The notes beneath the pieces are model-generated. The model made no database searches, was not told where the DNA came from, and saw only the letters and a program-made list of their open reading frames with translations. From Lycocorax pyrrhopterus obiensis (taxonomy: Eukaryota > Chordata > Aves > Passeriformes > Paradisaeidae): DNA of 64,000 nucleotides. Both the position numbers and the translations under genes were made by a program. The stretch is taken from positions 13,774,484 through 13,838,483 of the forward strand of contig JACSVZ010000004.1 in assembly GCA_014706295.1 (NCBI GenBank), given 5' to 3'. Below, piece after piece: positions 37,101-51,335 of the stretch. Every line of letters begins with the position of its first letter. The stretch's first letter is position 1.

Positions 37101-39317
37101 TGTTCACTCTTGACCCGAATGATCTGCTTCCAGGCAAAGGCTGCATATGTCTTCGTGACAGCGAAGCTAAAGCGTGGCCAGGGGAAAAGGTCCACAGTTC
37201 AACTGTACTTTTATCCTCTTTTAAGATCTGCATGGATAGCACACTATTGAAATGTTCTTGCAAATTCTATTCCTTGCAAATTCTATTCCTTGAAAATCTT
37301 CCCTTCCTAACATTCCTTCTCTTTCTCTTTCCCCATCCCCCCTTATATTCTTTGTTTACAATTGATTTTATTTTTTTTTTAAATCCATCTGCTCCTTAAC
37401 AAGCTCTTCTTACCCCTGAGAGCTTTCTAAACACATTCGTCCTCTAGACCCAATTAAAATAATGCAGGTTCTAATTGCAACCAAACAGTTCATTAAAAGT
37501 CAGGGGAGACGGTCAAAGCCACGTTCCATTATTTGGTCCCTGAGATAAGAGTTTGACACAATAATTGTGCTAGCTCAGGCAGCTCCCGAGAAGAGTCCAT
37601 CAGGGAGCTAAACTCTTCAGGGGAAAGGGCAAACCTACGACAGCACTGAGGTCTGAAGAGACAAAATAACAATAATTTAGTTTTTCTATTGTTCTTGTTA
37701 CCACCCCTCCCACTCAATAACTTAAAATATACACACAGCTCCTTTTAGGAACAATGCCTTTAACACTCATTCAAGCCATTATTGAATGCATGTATATAGT
37801 TCACTCATTCTGAAACCAGATTTTCCAAACATGGGCTGTGGGGGAAATTCAAAAGGACCACTGGAGGGCTAGGAAAAAAAATCTTATTGTTAATGTAATT
37901 GTTTAAATTATGATTGATTTAATATCAAAAGAAAACATAATTTTATTTCTATTGTTGTTTTTTTTAAGTTTTATGTTGACAGCATCTCATTTTTCCCAGG
38001 GTAAGGGCAATTGAGAAGTGGCTGTAAGTACTGACTGCAAGCAGTTACACTAATCAGCCTTTAAATGCTGGCTGCAACTCAGTCCCTCCACTACCAGGGA
38101 GTGTTCTGTGCGCTCCTCCTGTAATTACGGCCAATTCTCTCTCCTCTGCCCTGGAGGAGCTGAACTGCTCCTGCCATGGAAAGGTAATTAGCTGTTTCCT
38201 GCCTAGGGAGAGTCGAATGGAGACGGATGAGCTCAAAAGCCTTAAGTATGCTCAGCATTAAATGCTGCTGTTCTACTCCTTGAACATCCACAGCTCCAAG
38301 TGCCGCTGGATTAATGGTTCTCGGGATCTGCTTGTCGCAGCCCCTCTGGCACCGAGCGTTTCTAGGGACGGGTTCTCCAGGCAGGCTCCTCGTATCCTCA
38401 GGTGGGGAACTCGGTGCTGCCAAGTGCTGAACATCTCTGCACAAGAGCTGAGGGGTGTCAGGTCACTGGGCTGAGAGTGTCAGTGCTTTGCAAACACTGG
38501 ATTCATGTGTCCTGACGTCTGTGCTCATGTCTCACCCTGAGAGCACAGACCTGTTTAAACGAGGGGGATGGGTGTTGTCTCTCATCGAGCTCTCTTGAGG
38601 AACACAGTCCTCCATGTATTGTTCCACCCCAATAGCTACTAGATTTTTTTCCCTTAAAACTAGTATGTGTTTTGATAAAATTTCTTCAGAATATCCCCAT
38701 TTCCTTTTGCTCTGTATTCACAAGTACCCCCCAAATCCCACACACTTCTGTCTGTTTAACAAAGAACTCAGATTTGCTTCCTGAGCTATGCACAGACACA
38801 TCTTAAAATCTCTTGCCAACTCATCCTTCATTCACCTGGAAGCCAGATAACAAGGCAGACTGCCTCGAGTACTCACTGTCATCTGTCAGCTCTCAAGGTG
38901 TTCATCAGGCTCACAGCACCCACGTCATTTGCAATCTTCATTCGAGGCACGCCTGCAGGTCCTGTGATGTGCTGCGATGGAAACTTCTTGCTTACATCTG
39001 GAATCATTGTTCTTGATGTCTCAGATGGGGGCGAGGGGAAACCTTTATAAGGGGAAAAGGACAATGAAGCAAGATGTTAAGACAGCTAGCTGGTCAATGA
39101 GTCACAGCTACTAAAAATTTGGCAGCAGCCACAAAGCAGCTAAATGTAACCAGCACTAAAAAGCCCACAGGATGTCTCTTGCTCATTCGCTCACACATGC
39201 AAACACACAGAGTTTAGACAAGCAATTCCCTGCTCCTCATGCTCTTGAGATGAACTTGTAAGCAGCTTGGGCATAGGGTTTAATTTCTATCGCAAGTATT
39301 TATTTTGCTTTCCTTAG
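34143..39317. other. Intergenic, one short tandem repeat
   Basis: No gene is recognised. A 16-nt tandem repeat lies at 37257-37292. Frames at 36006-36350 (minus), 37007-37399 (plus) and 38091-38444 (minus) show no known domain. Confidence 0.45.
37257..37292. repeat. 16-nt tandem repeat, about 2.25 copies
   Basis: The unit CTTGCAAATTCTATTC occurs twice exactly and is followed by CTTG. Confidence 0.9.
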
Positions 39318-39634
39318 CTGATTTTCTAACCTCCATCACTCTAATGGAGGTTTCTGATGGTGTCTCAGGGTCTGACTTGCAGCCTGCTGAACCCTGTGTG
39401 AGTCTCTCCTTGATGTTCAGTGGAGACACCACAGATCAAGCCCTTAGCAATCAGTTTGGGCCACATGTCCTGATGACTAAGAAGGTAGACGCTGACAGTG
39501 TAGAACAACAGCAGAGGAGGCATAAAAGGGGACTGACTGTCTGTCTGATGCTGTATGATGGCTGCTGATGTAGATTGTGGCCTCTTGGTTTATCATATAG
39601 TCACTGCTGACGTGGCAATGGCTTTGAAGAGAAG
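39318..39634 (+). ncRNA. Candidate non-coding exon
   Basis: An excellent acceptor (TATTTTGCTTTCCTTAG) ends at 39317 and an excellent donor, GAAG|GTAAGA, follows 39634. The 317-nt interval has one frame open to 39568 that then stops, and no protein is recognised. It may be an exon of a plus-strand lncRNA; transcript evidence is needed. Confidence 0.22.
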
Positions 39635-39837
39635 GTAAGAACTTTAATTCCCTAGAGAAAGAAGACTAGAGAGACAACAGGGTGCTGAAAAAGAAGGGTC
39701 AGGAAGACCAAAGATCAGCAGTTGTGAAGGGAAATGAAAAGGGACGTGAGGAAACTGCAAAGGAAATAAATCACTTGAAACAGAAACCAGGTTTTCACAC
39801 CCACTCCCATGAGTAAAATGTCAATAACAGCAACTAA

Positions 39838-39852
39838 CAACAACAACAACAA
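39838..39852. repeat. (CAA)5 microsatellite
   Basis: Five perfect CAA units are seen directly, in an A-rich setting. Confidence 0.9.
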
Positions 39853-42800
39853 TATATTAAAAAAAGCGCATACAACACGATCCATAAGTAAAAAAAGGAC
39901 TTCTAAAAATTCTTGCAATGGTACTGTAATAATTATATAGCATTGGTAGACAATTGTAACCAGAGAAAAAAATGGTTTTATGAGCCCCAGATCACCTACT
40001 CAAACTGGGAGGTGCCCACTTGTGCCAGCTGTGAATTTGGTCTCTGATTTTTGTAATATTTCAGATCCTTTGAAGGCTGTTTTAAAGAGGAAGTTTTTCA
40101 GTCCCATTTTTTTGCAAATAAGAAGGTATAATCAAGGAATTATTTATTTCAAAACTGGATGAACAATACACTATCAAATTCAAGTGTTCTTCATTGCGAT
40201 CCTGAAAACTTTTTGTTCAAAATGTGTTACAGGTTGGAGAACAGGTTTTAAAAGCCTAAATCTATTCCAAAACCACTGTGAATGGTTTTCTGGGAAGGAA
40301 AGATTATATATTACACTTGGTTCCTCTCCAAGATTTGTATGTCTTACATGAATACTCCTCTGTCTCCTTCTGTGGTGACATATCTGAGATCAATTATGCC
40401 AACAGTAAAGTCTGGAATTTTTATAGTCCAGCCCTTTACGAGCATTTTCATAGAAGAACTTATGAAGGCTGAGGCATAGGAAAAGTCCAATAATCCTGGC
40501 CTGTTATCTTCATCATCTCCAGCCCTCTGTCTTTTCCTCTTTACCCTCTCCAAGTGAAAACACTGGCTCACATAATACACATACTGCATTGTGGTGATTT
40601 AAATGGCCATCTGTATGTTTATCTGAGGCCTCTGTGAATGGGCAGCCTCATTAGTGCTTGTGTCATGGACGGATGGGCCAACACAAATTCTGTTTGTGTA
40701 AGATAAATTCTCCTCTGCTGGCTTTATCTCTTTTGTTCATTCCTTTTGCACTCTCTCATTTTTCTTTTCTTTCCTCTCTGGGAGTTTATTCTTGCTAGAA
40801 CTCACTTTCCTTATTTCTGAGGTTGGATCCTGATGCCTTTACTTTCCTTTTTCTCTGCACATACTTAGGAGAAATCGATCTGAAAAGAAATGCTTTTTTA
40901 ACCTGATTGTGGCTTTTCCTGTAGGAGTGATATTACTGACATTAGTGGGACTAACTGGAGAAAAAAGTGTTATTCAGGGCAAGGGGGTACCAGGAGTAGT
41001 TCCTTAGTAATAACTTTTTAAGCCATGACTAGGGTCCTAGAAGTTTTGAAGGCTGCCCTTAGGTTTATTTACTTTCTGCAATGATAAGAAGCAGTGAACC
41101 TGTATTATTTGTCAATAATTAATATCTACCTTGTGTCATCTCCCAAAACAATGAGGGAAGGCTTATAAATTACAAGCAAAATGTGTTAATTGGATTGATC
41201 TGCTTACCTTTGGCTTTAGATTTTGAAAAACATGTTTATGGGGAGGATGCTGAATCTGTCATGCTTAGTTGCACTGAGTAGCACTTGACTGCTCAAATGC
41301 TCCTGCTGGGTGAACTAAGTATTTAATAAATTCCGAGGAGCAGCGTTGTGCTTCACTGGCTGGGAAATTGGGAAGTGGAGAGGCAATTGTTTTAGCCAAT
41401 ATGAAGGGAGGTCACTGTTAGTGTTTTAAATCAAGGCTTAAAGAAAGCAAATGTTAATTCAGACAAGCAGAGGCTCAGCTGCAGGTGGGGTTTTGTCCCT
41501 GGAAGGAAATCACAAGAATGCTATGTTGGGTATCCAACATAATGTTGAATTTTCCACATAGTTTCTGCTGTATTTAGTTCACTGCCTATCCCCAATGCTG
41601 TCTGCGACCTGAGTGCCCTACTGGATCCTTTCTGGTTTATTCCCCAACATTAGTATCAGCTTCAAGGGGAATTTCGAATGTGGGTGAGGACATTAAAGAG
41701 ATACATGAGTGATGGTTGAAAATCACCAAGAGTCAAACTATTACTCACTCCTAAGTACTTTTGAAAGCCATCTGCAGAAATTGAGATAACAGAATCCAGT
41801 TTTCTCTTGTATCAAAGAGCATGTTCAGGAAGGGTAAGGGCTAAGGAGGGATACATTTGCTTTCAACAATAAGTAATTATCTCTGACTGAAATACACATG
41901 CAGCACACATGTGGAAGGAGGAGCAAGTGTAACAGTCTTTTACTTGGTAAAAAATGCATCTGTAAAACTTAAAAAGGATTCCCCAGGCTCACAGAAGGCA
42001 TTGTACCCTACTGATAGCTTTTTACAACTGAACTTCAGTTCCAGTGTTCAGATTGCTTCAGCACAGCTATGGGAAAATATAACCCTGGTCCTAGGAATAG
42101 GAAGGAATGTCTATTTTTCATCCTCACGTAATTGAAAACTGACTGAAAACAATTGGCAGGAATCTAAATATTCACATTTGGGCAGACACCAAACATGGGA
42201 AATTTCAGGCCAAGGGAGTTTTTTGGGGAAGATTATGAGGAAGTACATAAGAATAGGGTTTCTTTTCTTTTTTCTTATTCTTTTTAGTTGTTGTTTTCTT
42301 CTTTTTAATGGTAATGGTAAGTGTTCCATTTGAGGTGACTCAACATATAAACTGTCCAACCATTTTTTCCTAGTGCTTGTTCTTCAAATCCTGCATTTAT
42401 TACTTAGTATAAAAGTAACAGACAGTGTATCTTTAAATAGAAATTACATTCCTGTCAGCTTACCCAAAGCCCAAATACGGGACAGAGTGTCAGAGAAAAA
42501 CACTAACATGAGGGATTCAGGGACCTGACAAGGTTACAGACTCTGCTTCTGCCTGATAAACAACTTACACTGAGTTGTGCTTCCTGAACTTGTATCTCAG
42601 GACATAAAAGTAAGGGGGAAGTAGCCCCTTTCTTGAGCAACAGCAGAGAGAGAGATCTAATGTAGGGTGAAGTGTGGGGTATCTGGAAAGCACAGGGTAA
42701 CAAGGTATTAATATCCCATTTATTTTGGTTTACTGCCACCTTGGGCTGAGGTTGATAAAGAGGCACATGGCTTCACTGGCAGAAAGATTTGGCCATGTGC

Positions 42801-45800
42801 TGTAAACTATTATAAATATTACATGGTGTAGCTGAGGAGCCTACACTCCAAATGTAATCTAGTATGGCTCAAACACTGAAGAACCACTCCATAAAAATGG
42901 CACTTCTCTGTTCTGCACATCTGTTTCTTGCATGTATTTTAAGAGTCAGATCTGCTTAAATAACATTTAAATGAGGGTTTTACTGTGGGTGTTTTTTTTT
43001 AAGAAAAAAACATCTGCAGAGCTCTGTAGAGCCAAGTCTACTTGGAAAGACAGCTTGCTCTTCTTCAGCATGACTTTTAACTGCAAGATCACTGCTGCTC
43101 TCCTTTATTTCTGTGTGTGTGTACAGTGAAGACGTGAGGACAGGAGGAAATGCCTTGCACTGGTGCAGGACTGGAGAGAAGGACTAAAGTTGCATCTGGG
43201 ATCCTGCAAGCTGATGTGAGTTGGTTTGGGCACAGTGTATTTCTGAGTATTCCCAAAGGAACTTCCTTCCCTACTAAAATCCTGCCATCTTCTGCTGCTC
43301 AGCAGTGCTGGAGACCAGAAGCCAGCTATACCCTACATAGAACTGTCCCTCTGAGCATGTGCTGCTGGCTGGGAGAGCTGGTGTTACTCTGGTGCCACCC
43401 TTATGTTAACAGTACCCTCAGGAAAGCAGCAGCAGCCCAGCTTGTGCAATGCTGGGGTGCTCCTGCAGTGATAAAGGTTGAAGTAAAAGCCTCCAAGGAA
43501 GTACATCAGTGCACAGTGCTCCAATGGAGTACCACCAGGACTCTGTGCTGACCTTCTCCTTGTTAGCAAGCCCAGCTGGGCCCACAACGCTTCTCCCCCA
43601 CCCCTGGGGAATTCCTTCCTCATCTTCTTCATTCTTTGTTTCTCAGCTGCTGGGACTGGGATGCTTCCTGGCTAGCTCCATTCGTGTTGAGGGCAACCTT
43701 GGCTACTCCCACCGGTGGGAGATAGTCACACCCTTCAGAGTCTCATAGCCCGAAAGCAGCTGTTCGTTTGACTCCCAGTGACCTTCCTTTCCCTTCCCTC
43801 CCTGCGGCCTGGCTGCTTTTACCGCCAGGCTCACACCACAACCAGCTTCCAATGTGCTGCTGCGATCTGAACTCAGGCAGCAGGAAAAAACTGACCATCC
43901 CACGCCTGGTGGCTCACTGTGCTGAGCCACCACATCAGCTGGAGTCTAGCTCCTTATTACATCCAGATGCACAAACAGTTTGCCTGCCAAGAGCATGCCT
44001 GGTGCTTCGTGAAACCCTATCGCTGAGACGGATTAGTGGCGGGACTGCCAGCAGCGGCTTTCGGGAAAGGCATCAGGAGGGAGGGAAGCCTCGGTACGTG
44101 TGGCACATCCACCTCCTGAGACGGGCTTGCTTCTGGAAACTGTCTTTCTACTCAGAAGTAATTGTAAGCATAGAAGGAGGAAAACAAAGGAAGGGAGGAA
44201 GGTTTGCTAAGTGGCTCCACATTATAAACAAAGCTCCACAAATCTGCACCCTCTCCATAGTCTCACATGCAGGACCCTTCATTTCTGTTCTTGGTGTTCT
44301 GCTGTGCAACTCATTTCACTCTGGCTCCCCAGCTGTGGGCAGTTCCTTTACTTCTAGAGCAGCACGAGCCTTCTCTCATGGGTCCTGTTTTATAGTCCAC
44401 TGTGCCTCCCACCTGTGCATCTTTCTGTGCTTCTCACTTTGCTGAGGAGGGGCTCATCCTCCCCAAACCTTCCTGCTTAGTCTACCTGTTGCTGTAGTGG
44501 CAGCTCAACTTAGAATTTAGAAAATATTAATTGAATTTGCAGTTTTAACTACCTGAAGAAAAGACTTAATTGCACTTGCCTGAGAAAAACATCAGCATTT
44601 CGGCTTGAGGCTTAAAAGACTTTGGGAAGGAATCAAAAGTTGTTTTCTGTTCTCTGCATAAAAGGGTAGTAGCTGTCATTTGTGCAAAGCTTTACACACA
44701 TGTAGCCCACATTGTGTGTGTTTCCATGTGAATTAGAATCTGTGAAACAGAATCATTATTTCTGAATTTGCTCATGCATCTGTAGTGATTCAATCACCAA
44801 AGCTGTTGGAAGCTCAGGCCTGGATCTCCATTTTGCTTGCAAATGGACAATAGCAGAACCCACAGTTCAGATATGAATGCAACCAGTTCTCAAAATATTC
44901 AAAACGGGAATCTGAATTCTGCAGACTAAAATTACTTCCATGATAGCTAAATCAAAGCTATCTAGAGACCATTATCTGTGCAAGAGCTTCTTTCTCCAGC
45001 AAAATAAGCTGTTCCTTCTTACTCAAGGCAAATGATCTGTTAAATCTGTAGGCTGGGTTTTCTGTCTAGTTTCTGGCCACAAGGGGACAGACAGTAACTG
45101 TCACATAAAGACAACGCTTTGTCCTAGGTGGATTAAGTACATCAAAGTCAGTGCTTCAGCGTTAACTGTTTCTGAAAAGTCAAAAAAAAGAGTATCCTAG
45201 GCAGCACAAATCAGATACAAAAATGTATCTGCTGAATTAGCACAGCAGAGATCAGAGAAATAAAGCACATACGTATTTCAGATGCAGCATAGGAAAAATG
45301 CCATAAATGTATAAGTGTTTATAGTTAAAAATATACTTGATATTAGAAGATTGAAGCAACATGTGAAGTGACATACAGTACTTGCCAGAGGCTTTAGCCC
45401 TGTAAAACTGCTTGGAGGAAAAGGCATGAACACTTGATAGATCAGGGATAAAAAATGTGATTTTGGGACCTCTTGCCTCATGTTCATAGATTCAGGTCCA
45501 TGGTGCACTTAATGGCAGCCAGCTACTGCCCTCGAGCATAAACATTTCCTTTTTAACATCTTGTAGCACCATTGCTTGCAGCTCTGCGTCATGAGAGATG
45601 ATGGACCTCTGCCTCAGCACTGCAGGGCCCGTCCCTGTCACGCTGCCTGTCTGGGCACTCTGCAGGCAAAGAGCTTCATCCACCCTCCAACACGTCAGCC
45701 TAGGGCTCCATCTCCTTCACCACTCAAATTGGGCTGTTTTGACCTCTGAATGGCTACTCTGTGCAGCGACAAGAAAACTCACTTACTGAGATAGCTGGTT

Positions 45801-48800
45801 TCAGGGTGATTGAATTAGTTCGGGTATTTCCTCATTCTTCCTTCTGAAGCTGATCACACAAAGATTATCTTCAGTGCTTCCTGCATCAGAAATACCACTA
45901 TAGACACTTTATTCCATCTTCAGTGACCTTTTGTTTGTTTCATAAAGTACCAGACTCATTCACAGGGCTATTAATTAGCACTGCATTCAGTAATTTTGGA
46001 TAATTTTTGATATTATCACTCTAAGAGCGGAATATGATCTGGTGCAGGAACTTGCTTTTATTTAGTCCTTGGGGGGAGAGAAAGTGCTTAACTGGGAGAA
46101 GTCAGCAGTAAACTGAAGGGAATAAAAATTGACCTTTCTTGACAAACTGTCTGAGTTTTCATGGCTTTCTCATGTCTTCATGCTGTGAGTAATGTAAGGA
46201 ATGCTGCAGGCAGAGTGTCTGCAAGCTCGGATATTAAAAATAAAAACTTTATGTAAGCTGGTTGCATTTTCCTCTGTCCACTTTTAGTTTGCTCATTCTC
46301 CCTCTCTCTTTTTTTCTTTTTTTTCTCATTACAAGAAATCAAATTCTGGAGATTATTCCCACATGAAACATTTCCCCACATGGGTCTGTCAGGACTGCCA
46401 AGTCACTGATATAACATCCCACTGCTCCTAAGAGATCCATGAACATTCAGTGATACGAGTTTGTCAGGCTTCTCCAGTCCTGTTAAAAAAATAACTTTTC
46501 ATTTAACTTCTCACAGAAGTTGTTAGACAGCAACAAAAGTCAGAAAAGCCCTTCCAGCTGACTGAGGGGGAATTTTTGAGCGTCTCCTGCCATCTTGTGG
46601 GATTGAGGAGAACATTCACTTTGCTTATTAATAGTCTGAGATGTCAAAGCTTTCCTTGCGGCCGCACTGACTAGTGAGCAAATGAGACACAGCCCATGGC
46701 AGTGCACCCTCTTCTGCAGGAGCAGGTTTGGGGGAACGTGCTGGCCTTAATGGGACTGGCCTAAGTCTCTCCCAGTATGTCTGTGGCCAGGATGGCCACT
46801 TACAGATTCATTATCTAGTCATTGTTAGAGGAAAGGATCAAAGTGTGTGGGGGCTTCTCTTGCTATCAGTTCATCTTGGGGGATGCCCCTGGTACCATCT
46901 GGGGCAAATCTGCACCAGTATCGCCTCTATATCCAGCAGAGCTGCCAGAGAGGTCGAGAAACCGAGTGTGGGGTTGGAAACCAAGGTCTCCTGCCTGCAA
47001 CCCCAGCTCACCCCAGCTATGGCTGTGTGGGTGGCCCCGGGCATGGCTCCGAGCACAAAGAAGCCAATAATTTCTGAGTGATAATCCCATGTTTGTCCGT
47101 TCTTAAAACTTCCCGCTGCAACGAGCAGCAGAGTTGCTCTGTGTAAATAAAGCAACTGGCACATGAATCACACAGTCCTACAGAGCTGGCTGGTTGTGCA
47201 ACAGCTAAAACACAGCAAGGTTTGGATACCAGAGGCTGACCCAGGTAAATGCTCCTACGTTTTAACAGTGGGAGGCTGCAAAAACACCACTGTGAGTTGC
47301 TCTGACTCCTGAGTGAGGGGCAACAATATTTTCAGTGTGTGCAATTTGTTTTCACACCCATGCACACCATCTGCCTGTTGGTCTCACTAGCTAAAGACAG
47401 CTGAAACAGAGTGTGCCTTTGTTTGCCTCGGGCTGCTTTGGCTGAGCTCTTCTGCAGGTTTTGGAATCACTTTGGGGTGATTGATTCTGCCATGTGAGAA
47501 ATGTTCCTTTCATATTTTCAGCTTCTTTTTAAATTTGCTTTTTGAAACCACAGTCAGGCAGAATAGAGAGTGAGTTCTTGAGGATGTTGGTGAGTCCTCA
47601 CCAGGAAGAGGCTGTGATGGCTTTGGAAGGTCAGGGGTCAGGACTTTTTTCCAAGTAAGTTTCATTGGTGGTCTCTGACAGTGGGGAAGCCATGAGGTGT
47701 TGCTTGCCATTCCAGGCTTTGGAGAGGAATATTCTGGTGGATGTAGATTTATCCATTAATTTTCCTGTCTATTACCTTCCATCGCTGTGGTTCCCAGACA
47801 TAATTTCCTTACTCAGTTAGTTCCTCTCTCTCTTTCTGTCTTTAACCTTCATTTCCTTCCTACCCTTTGTCCTTTGCTACCTCTCCAATTCCCTTTATTC
47901 TCCATGGATCTCAAAGAGTCTTTGCCACCTCCATCCCAGACCATGTTGCCCAGGCTCTTTTTCCTGGTTTACATCCCAGGCTTTATTTCCCATGTCCTTG
48001 ATTCAGGTCCTGCTGTAGAATAAGATACATTCCTTCTATCAGCAGGAGGGACTGACAAGCTGCCACCTTGCTTTCCCTTGCCCTTGCACCACTCAGGCCC
48101 AGAGATACTGCAAACAGGGAGGTAGGACATGGAAAACGCAGAAAACCTATTTCTGCCACATGGAGGCCTGGGGTGTGAGTTTGTGAGGATGCCATATAAA
48201 CATGGAAGACAGTAACACAAAGGATCTGTGAGATTTAGGCATGAGCAGTTGCTCTGTGGGGTTGCACAACCTCAGCAGGCAGAGGAATTGTGTGAATGCA
48301 CGATCAGGAGGAAATTCCAGTCATTAAACAACTGTACTGACTGCTGTCATTTGCTTTGTGCAAACGTGGGCAGGCGTGCTGGGGAACACCAAGTCCAGAT
48401 CAAATTTAGACTCTCTTCTTCATAGAAATTCTTCTTTAGCTTTCCTCTAGTAAAAGTCAAAAACAGCTGTCCCCCACCCACCTGAAGAAAACAACTAGCA
48501 ACACTGTCATTTTTTAACATCAAAGTCAACCCTTTCTTATTTTAGAAATGGATGGATAGTTTTGATTGAACATTTCAAAATATTGAGGTACTAAGGCTAA
48601 TTATTTTTAACCTAGTGTGGATATTTGCAGCCCAGTAGCAGATTTGATTGACAAATGCACAAGCAACTGAGATAGTTACTCTGCATGGGTTTAAAAATAA
48701 GGAGTTCTGTTAACATTGCTTATTGAAAAAAAAAGTCTAGCTCTCTCAGAGCATGAATTCATTATCCTGGTGAAGTAACTGTGTAAATCCTTGCCACCTG

Positions 48801-49543
48801 AACAAGAGGAAATCTTTTCCTGTCACCCAGGATTGCCAAATATGAAGGCCTGCCTGTAGATTGCTTTATTTACAAGTAGTCTGTATTAGATGGTGATATT
48901 ATTATGAAGTTTAAGAAAAATACACTGAGAAACTCGTGTCACAGCTCCTGCAGTAGCCAGAGATGTCTGTCCCTTATTGGAGTATCTCACTACAGAGGAC
49001 TTATGGCATATGTTGCCATGTTTTCACTCATGGAACCTGGCAGGAACTGGAAACAGTTATGAGGCTGAGTGGTGTATATGCAGTTTCTTTCTCTGAGCCT
49101 GATGTAAGTTTAATCCTCCCTTTTGTTACACTGCACATTGCCTGATAATGCCATCACTTTGTAGCTTGGGACAGCACAAGACTCTGGAATCAGCTTGGTG
49201 GCATCTGTCATTCTAGCTGCCTGTCCTCTGCACACACATATTGGGGGAGACATGGGGGACACAAGTAATACTGAAAACAGTCCTAAAAGTTACGATGTTT
49301 TTGGGTGCTGCGTAGAAGATAATTGAAGTAAGAGAGAATTTAATCCCAAGGCTGCATGAATTCTCTGAATTCAATTGGACTTTTATGACATAGTTTGTTG
49401 TACTTTGAGAAACTAAAAGGCATCCCAGGAAAAAAGAAATCACAGTATTTTAACAGATCAAGATAATTAATGGATCTAGATATATGCAGAATTCTTTCCT
49501 GTCACCTCATGATAAGCAGAGTCTCATCTTTTTTTTCTTTTAG
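39853..49543. other. Intergenic, nothing firmly recognised
   Basis: This is a long stretch without an identifiable gene. The longest frames (43150-43551 and 43768-44445, plus) lie in a slightly GC-richer patch and show no domain. 46700-47100 is similarly open in several frames and both strands, which argues for composition and against coding. Confidence 0.45.
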
Positions 49544-49691
49544 GAGAAGCTGCCAATATGACATATTAAAGTATTGTAGCTTTGCAGAAGCATGAACAGA
49601 GGAAATTTGAGCCTGAAATATTTGCCTGAAATAATGAAGATTTATGACTCTGTTGATAGTATTGAATCTTTCAAGTATAGATGCTGAAAGG
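49544..49691 (+). ncRNA. Candidate non-coding exon
   Basis: The acceptor is one of the strongest in the window (ATCTTTTTTTTCTTTTAG ending at 49543), and the donor AAAGG|GTAAGT follows 49691. The interval of 148 nt is a typical internal exon size. Stops occur in all frames, so if real it is non-coding. Confidence 0.28.
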
Positions 49692-51261
49692 GTAAGTTAT
49701 TTTTCTGGCAAGTCTTGAGAAAGAACATGTTATAAACTTAATGACTTAATTTTGCTTTATATGCCAGTAATGTAGGTGCTTTATGGACAATTTGATATCA
49801 AATGCATAGTTTAGAGACAAAGATGCTTTGAACCAAAACGCATACTCTTAGGGAGAGTCCTGGTTTTAACTGTTATTGCTTAAAATAAATGTTCTCTCCC
49901 TTCCCTGGTTAGTTAGAAATTGCCAAGGCTATCTCTGGTATCAGTAAGAAATATATAAGGCTTATTGAGAAAGAGAGATAAGAAACGGAAGGGAATTTAA
50001 TCCGTCAAGGTCCCTCACATGTTAATTAATATTCTGTATATGTATAAGGAAAAGATTCAAAGTAGTTCAGACGTGTTTGAGGGAAGTGTGTTTTGAGAAT
50101 TTAACCTTGGTGCAAACACATTACCATTTTTTTCTTTAATTTCTTCACCTTTTGTAAGTATTTGTTTCTGGATGTGTTCTGTAAAATTTTTTTTTTGTAC
50201 ATTACAAACACATTTGTTTGCAGTTTACATTAACTTGATTTGAACCTGGAGGTGGCTGCCTAGTGACAAAACATTTCCTTGTCCCAGAGTAAGGTGAAGC
50301 TGTAAAATAGATTACTGAGGCCTCGGTGTTAACAAACACCTTCTGTCCTCAAAGAGGCTGTGTGGGTGCCTTGTGGGCTGGTGTCCTCAGCTCACTCAGG
50401 GATCAGAGAGAATCCCTAAATCTTAGAGTTCCTCTGGAATTTTCACTAGTTGGATGTGTAGAAACTGCCCTCTTACTCAGAAGGGCCCATCCAGTGATGT
50501 TTGATAGCTAGGAAAAAAAAAAAAGAATCATGATTTTGTAAATAGGAATGTTTCTAATGCAGGAGCTTTGTAATAGCTACACTGAAGAAAATAAAAGATG
50601 TTTCATTGGGCACAATCAAATACGTAGATTGCTTAACTTCTTAGTAGTGTTTTAGCACTGGAGTACAGCAACTAATAAAAACTGCACTGTCATAAAGGGT
50701 GTTTAAAGGTTACCCCAAGGCTGGACAGGACACAGTAATTTTTCCTGCCCATTATACAGCTCATTCTGCTACTACTACCTAGTAAAGGAACTCTTACAGT
50801 TTCACAAGCAGTAGGTCTGGGAAACTCTGACATCAGTTACTTTACAGGCTTTTTGTGGAGACTTTTTTGTGTGGTGGCAGATGAGGTCACATCCACGATG
50901 CAGCACTGTTGTTCTTACTTCATCCAAATCCCAGTAAATCATGCCCTGGGTTTGAACAGGGTTACAGCCTGTAAAAACAATTCACAAACAGCAGGTGGAG
51001 AACATGACAAGGCAAAACAGGGAAGACAGACACAAACCCTTATTAAAATGGACAACTATAATAACGTAACAGCTCCTAGGGCTGTGACGTGTAAGCAGCG
51101 TCTGCCAAATGTGGCGTGGGCCAGGAATTAAAACTCAGGAAAGAAGGAACATTAAGGAGGAAGAGGGCAGGAGGCAAAAAGCATCTCAGATGTACTGAAT
51201 GGAGATGAGGGAACAAGGCCACTGTGGTTAACAAAATGCAGACTCAGGTTTTGTTCTTCAG
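49692..51261. other. Intergenic, nothing recognised
   Basis: AT-rich sequence with short T runs and no gene or repeat family identified. Confidence 0.5.
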
Positions 51262-51335
51262 CTTGCCACAGGCCTCTTGAGTGACCTTGGGAAAATAATT
51301 TAATTTCTTATACCTCATTTTCACACTCTTTTTCT
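51262..51335 (+). mobile_element. MIR-like SINE core fragment
   Basis: The stretch GAGTGACCTTGGGAAAATAA, followed by TTTAATTTCTTATACCTCATTTTC, parallels the MIR core 'gtgaccttgggcaagt..cttaa..ctctgtgcctcagtttcc'. Only about 70 bases are alignable by eye. Confidence 0.4.

Noticed and set aside
43768..44445. 225-codon plus-strand open frame
   Set aside because: No recognisable domain, a composition typical of translated non-coding DNA, and overlapping open frames in other phases nearby.
46728..47164. Cluster of overlapping open frames on both strands
   Set aside because: Several phases and both strands are open together, which indicates local base composition and not coding.
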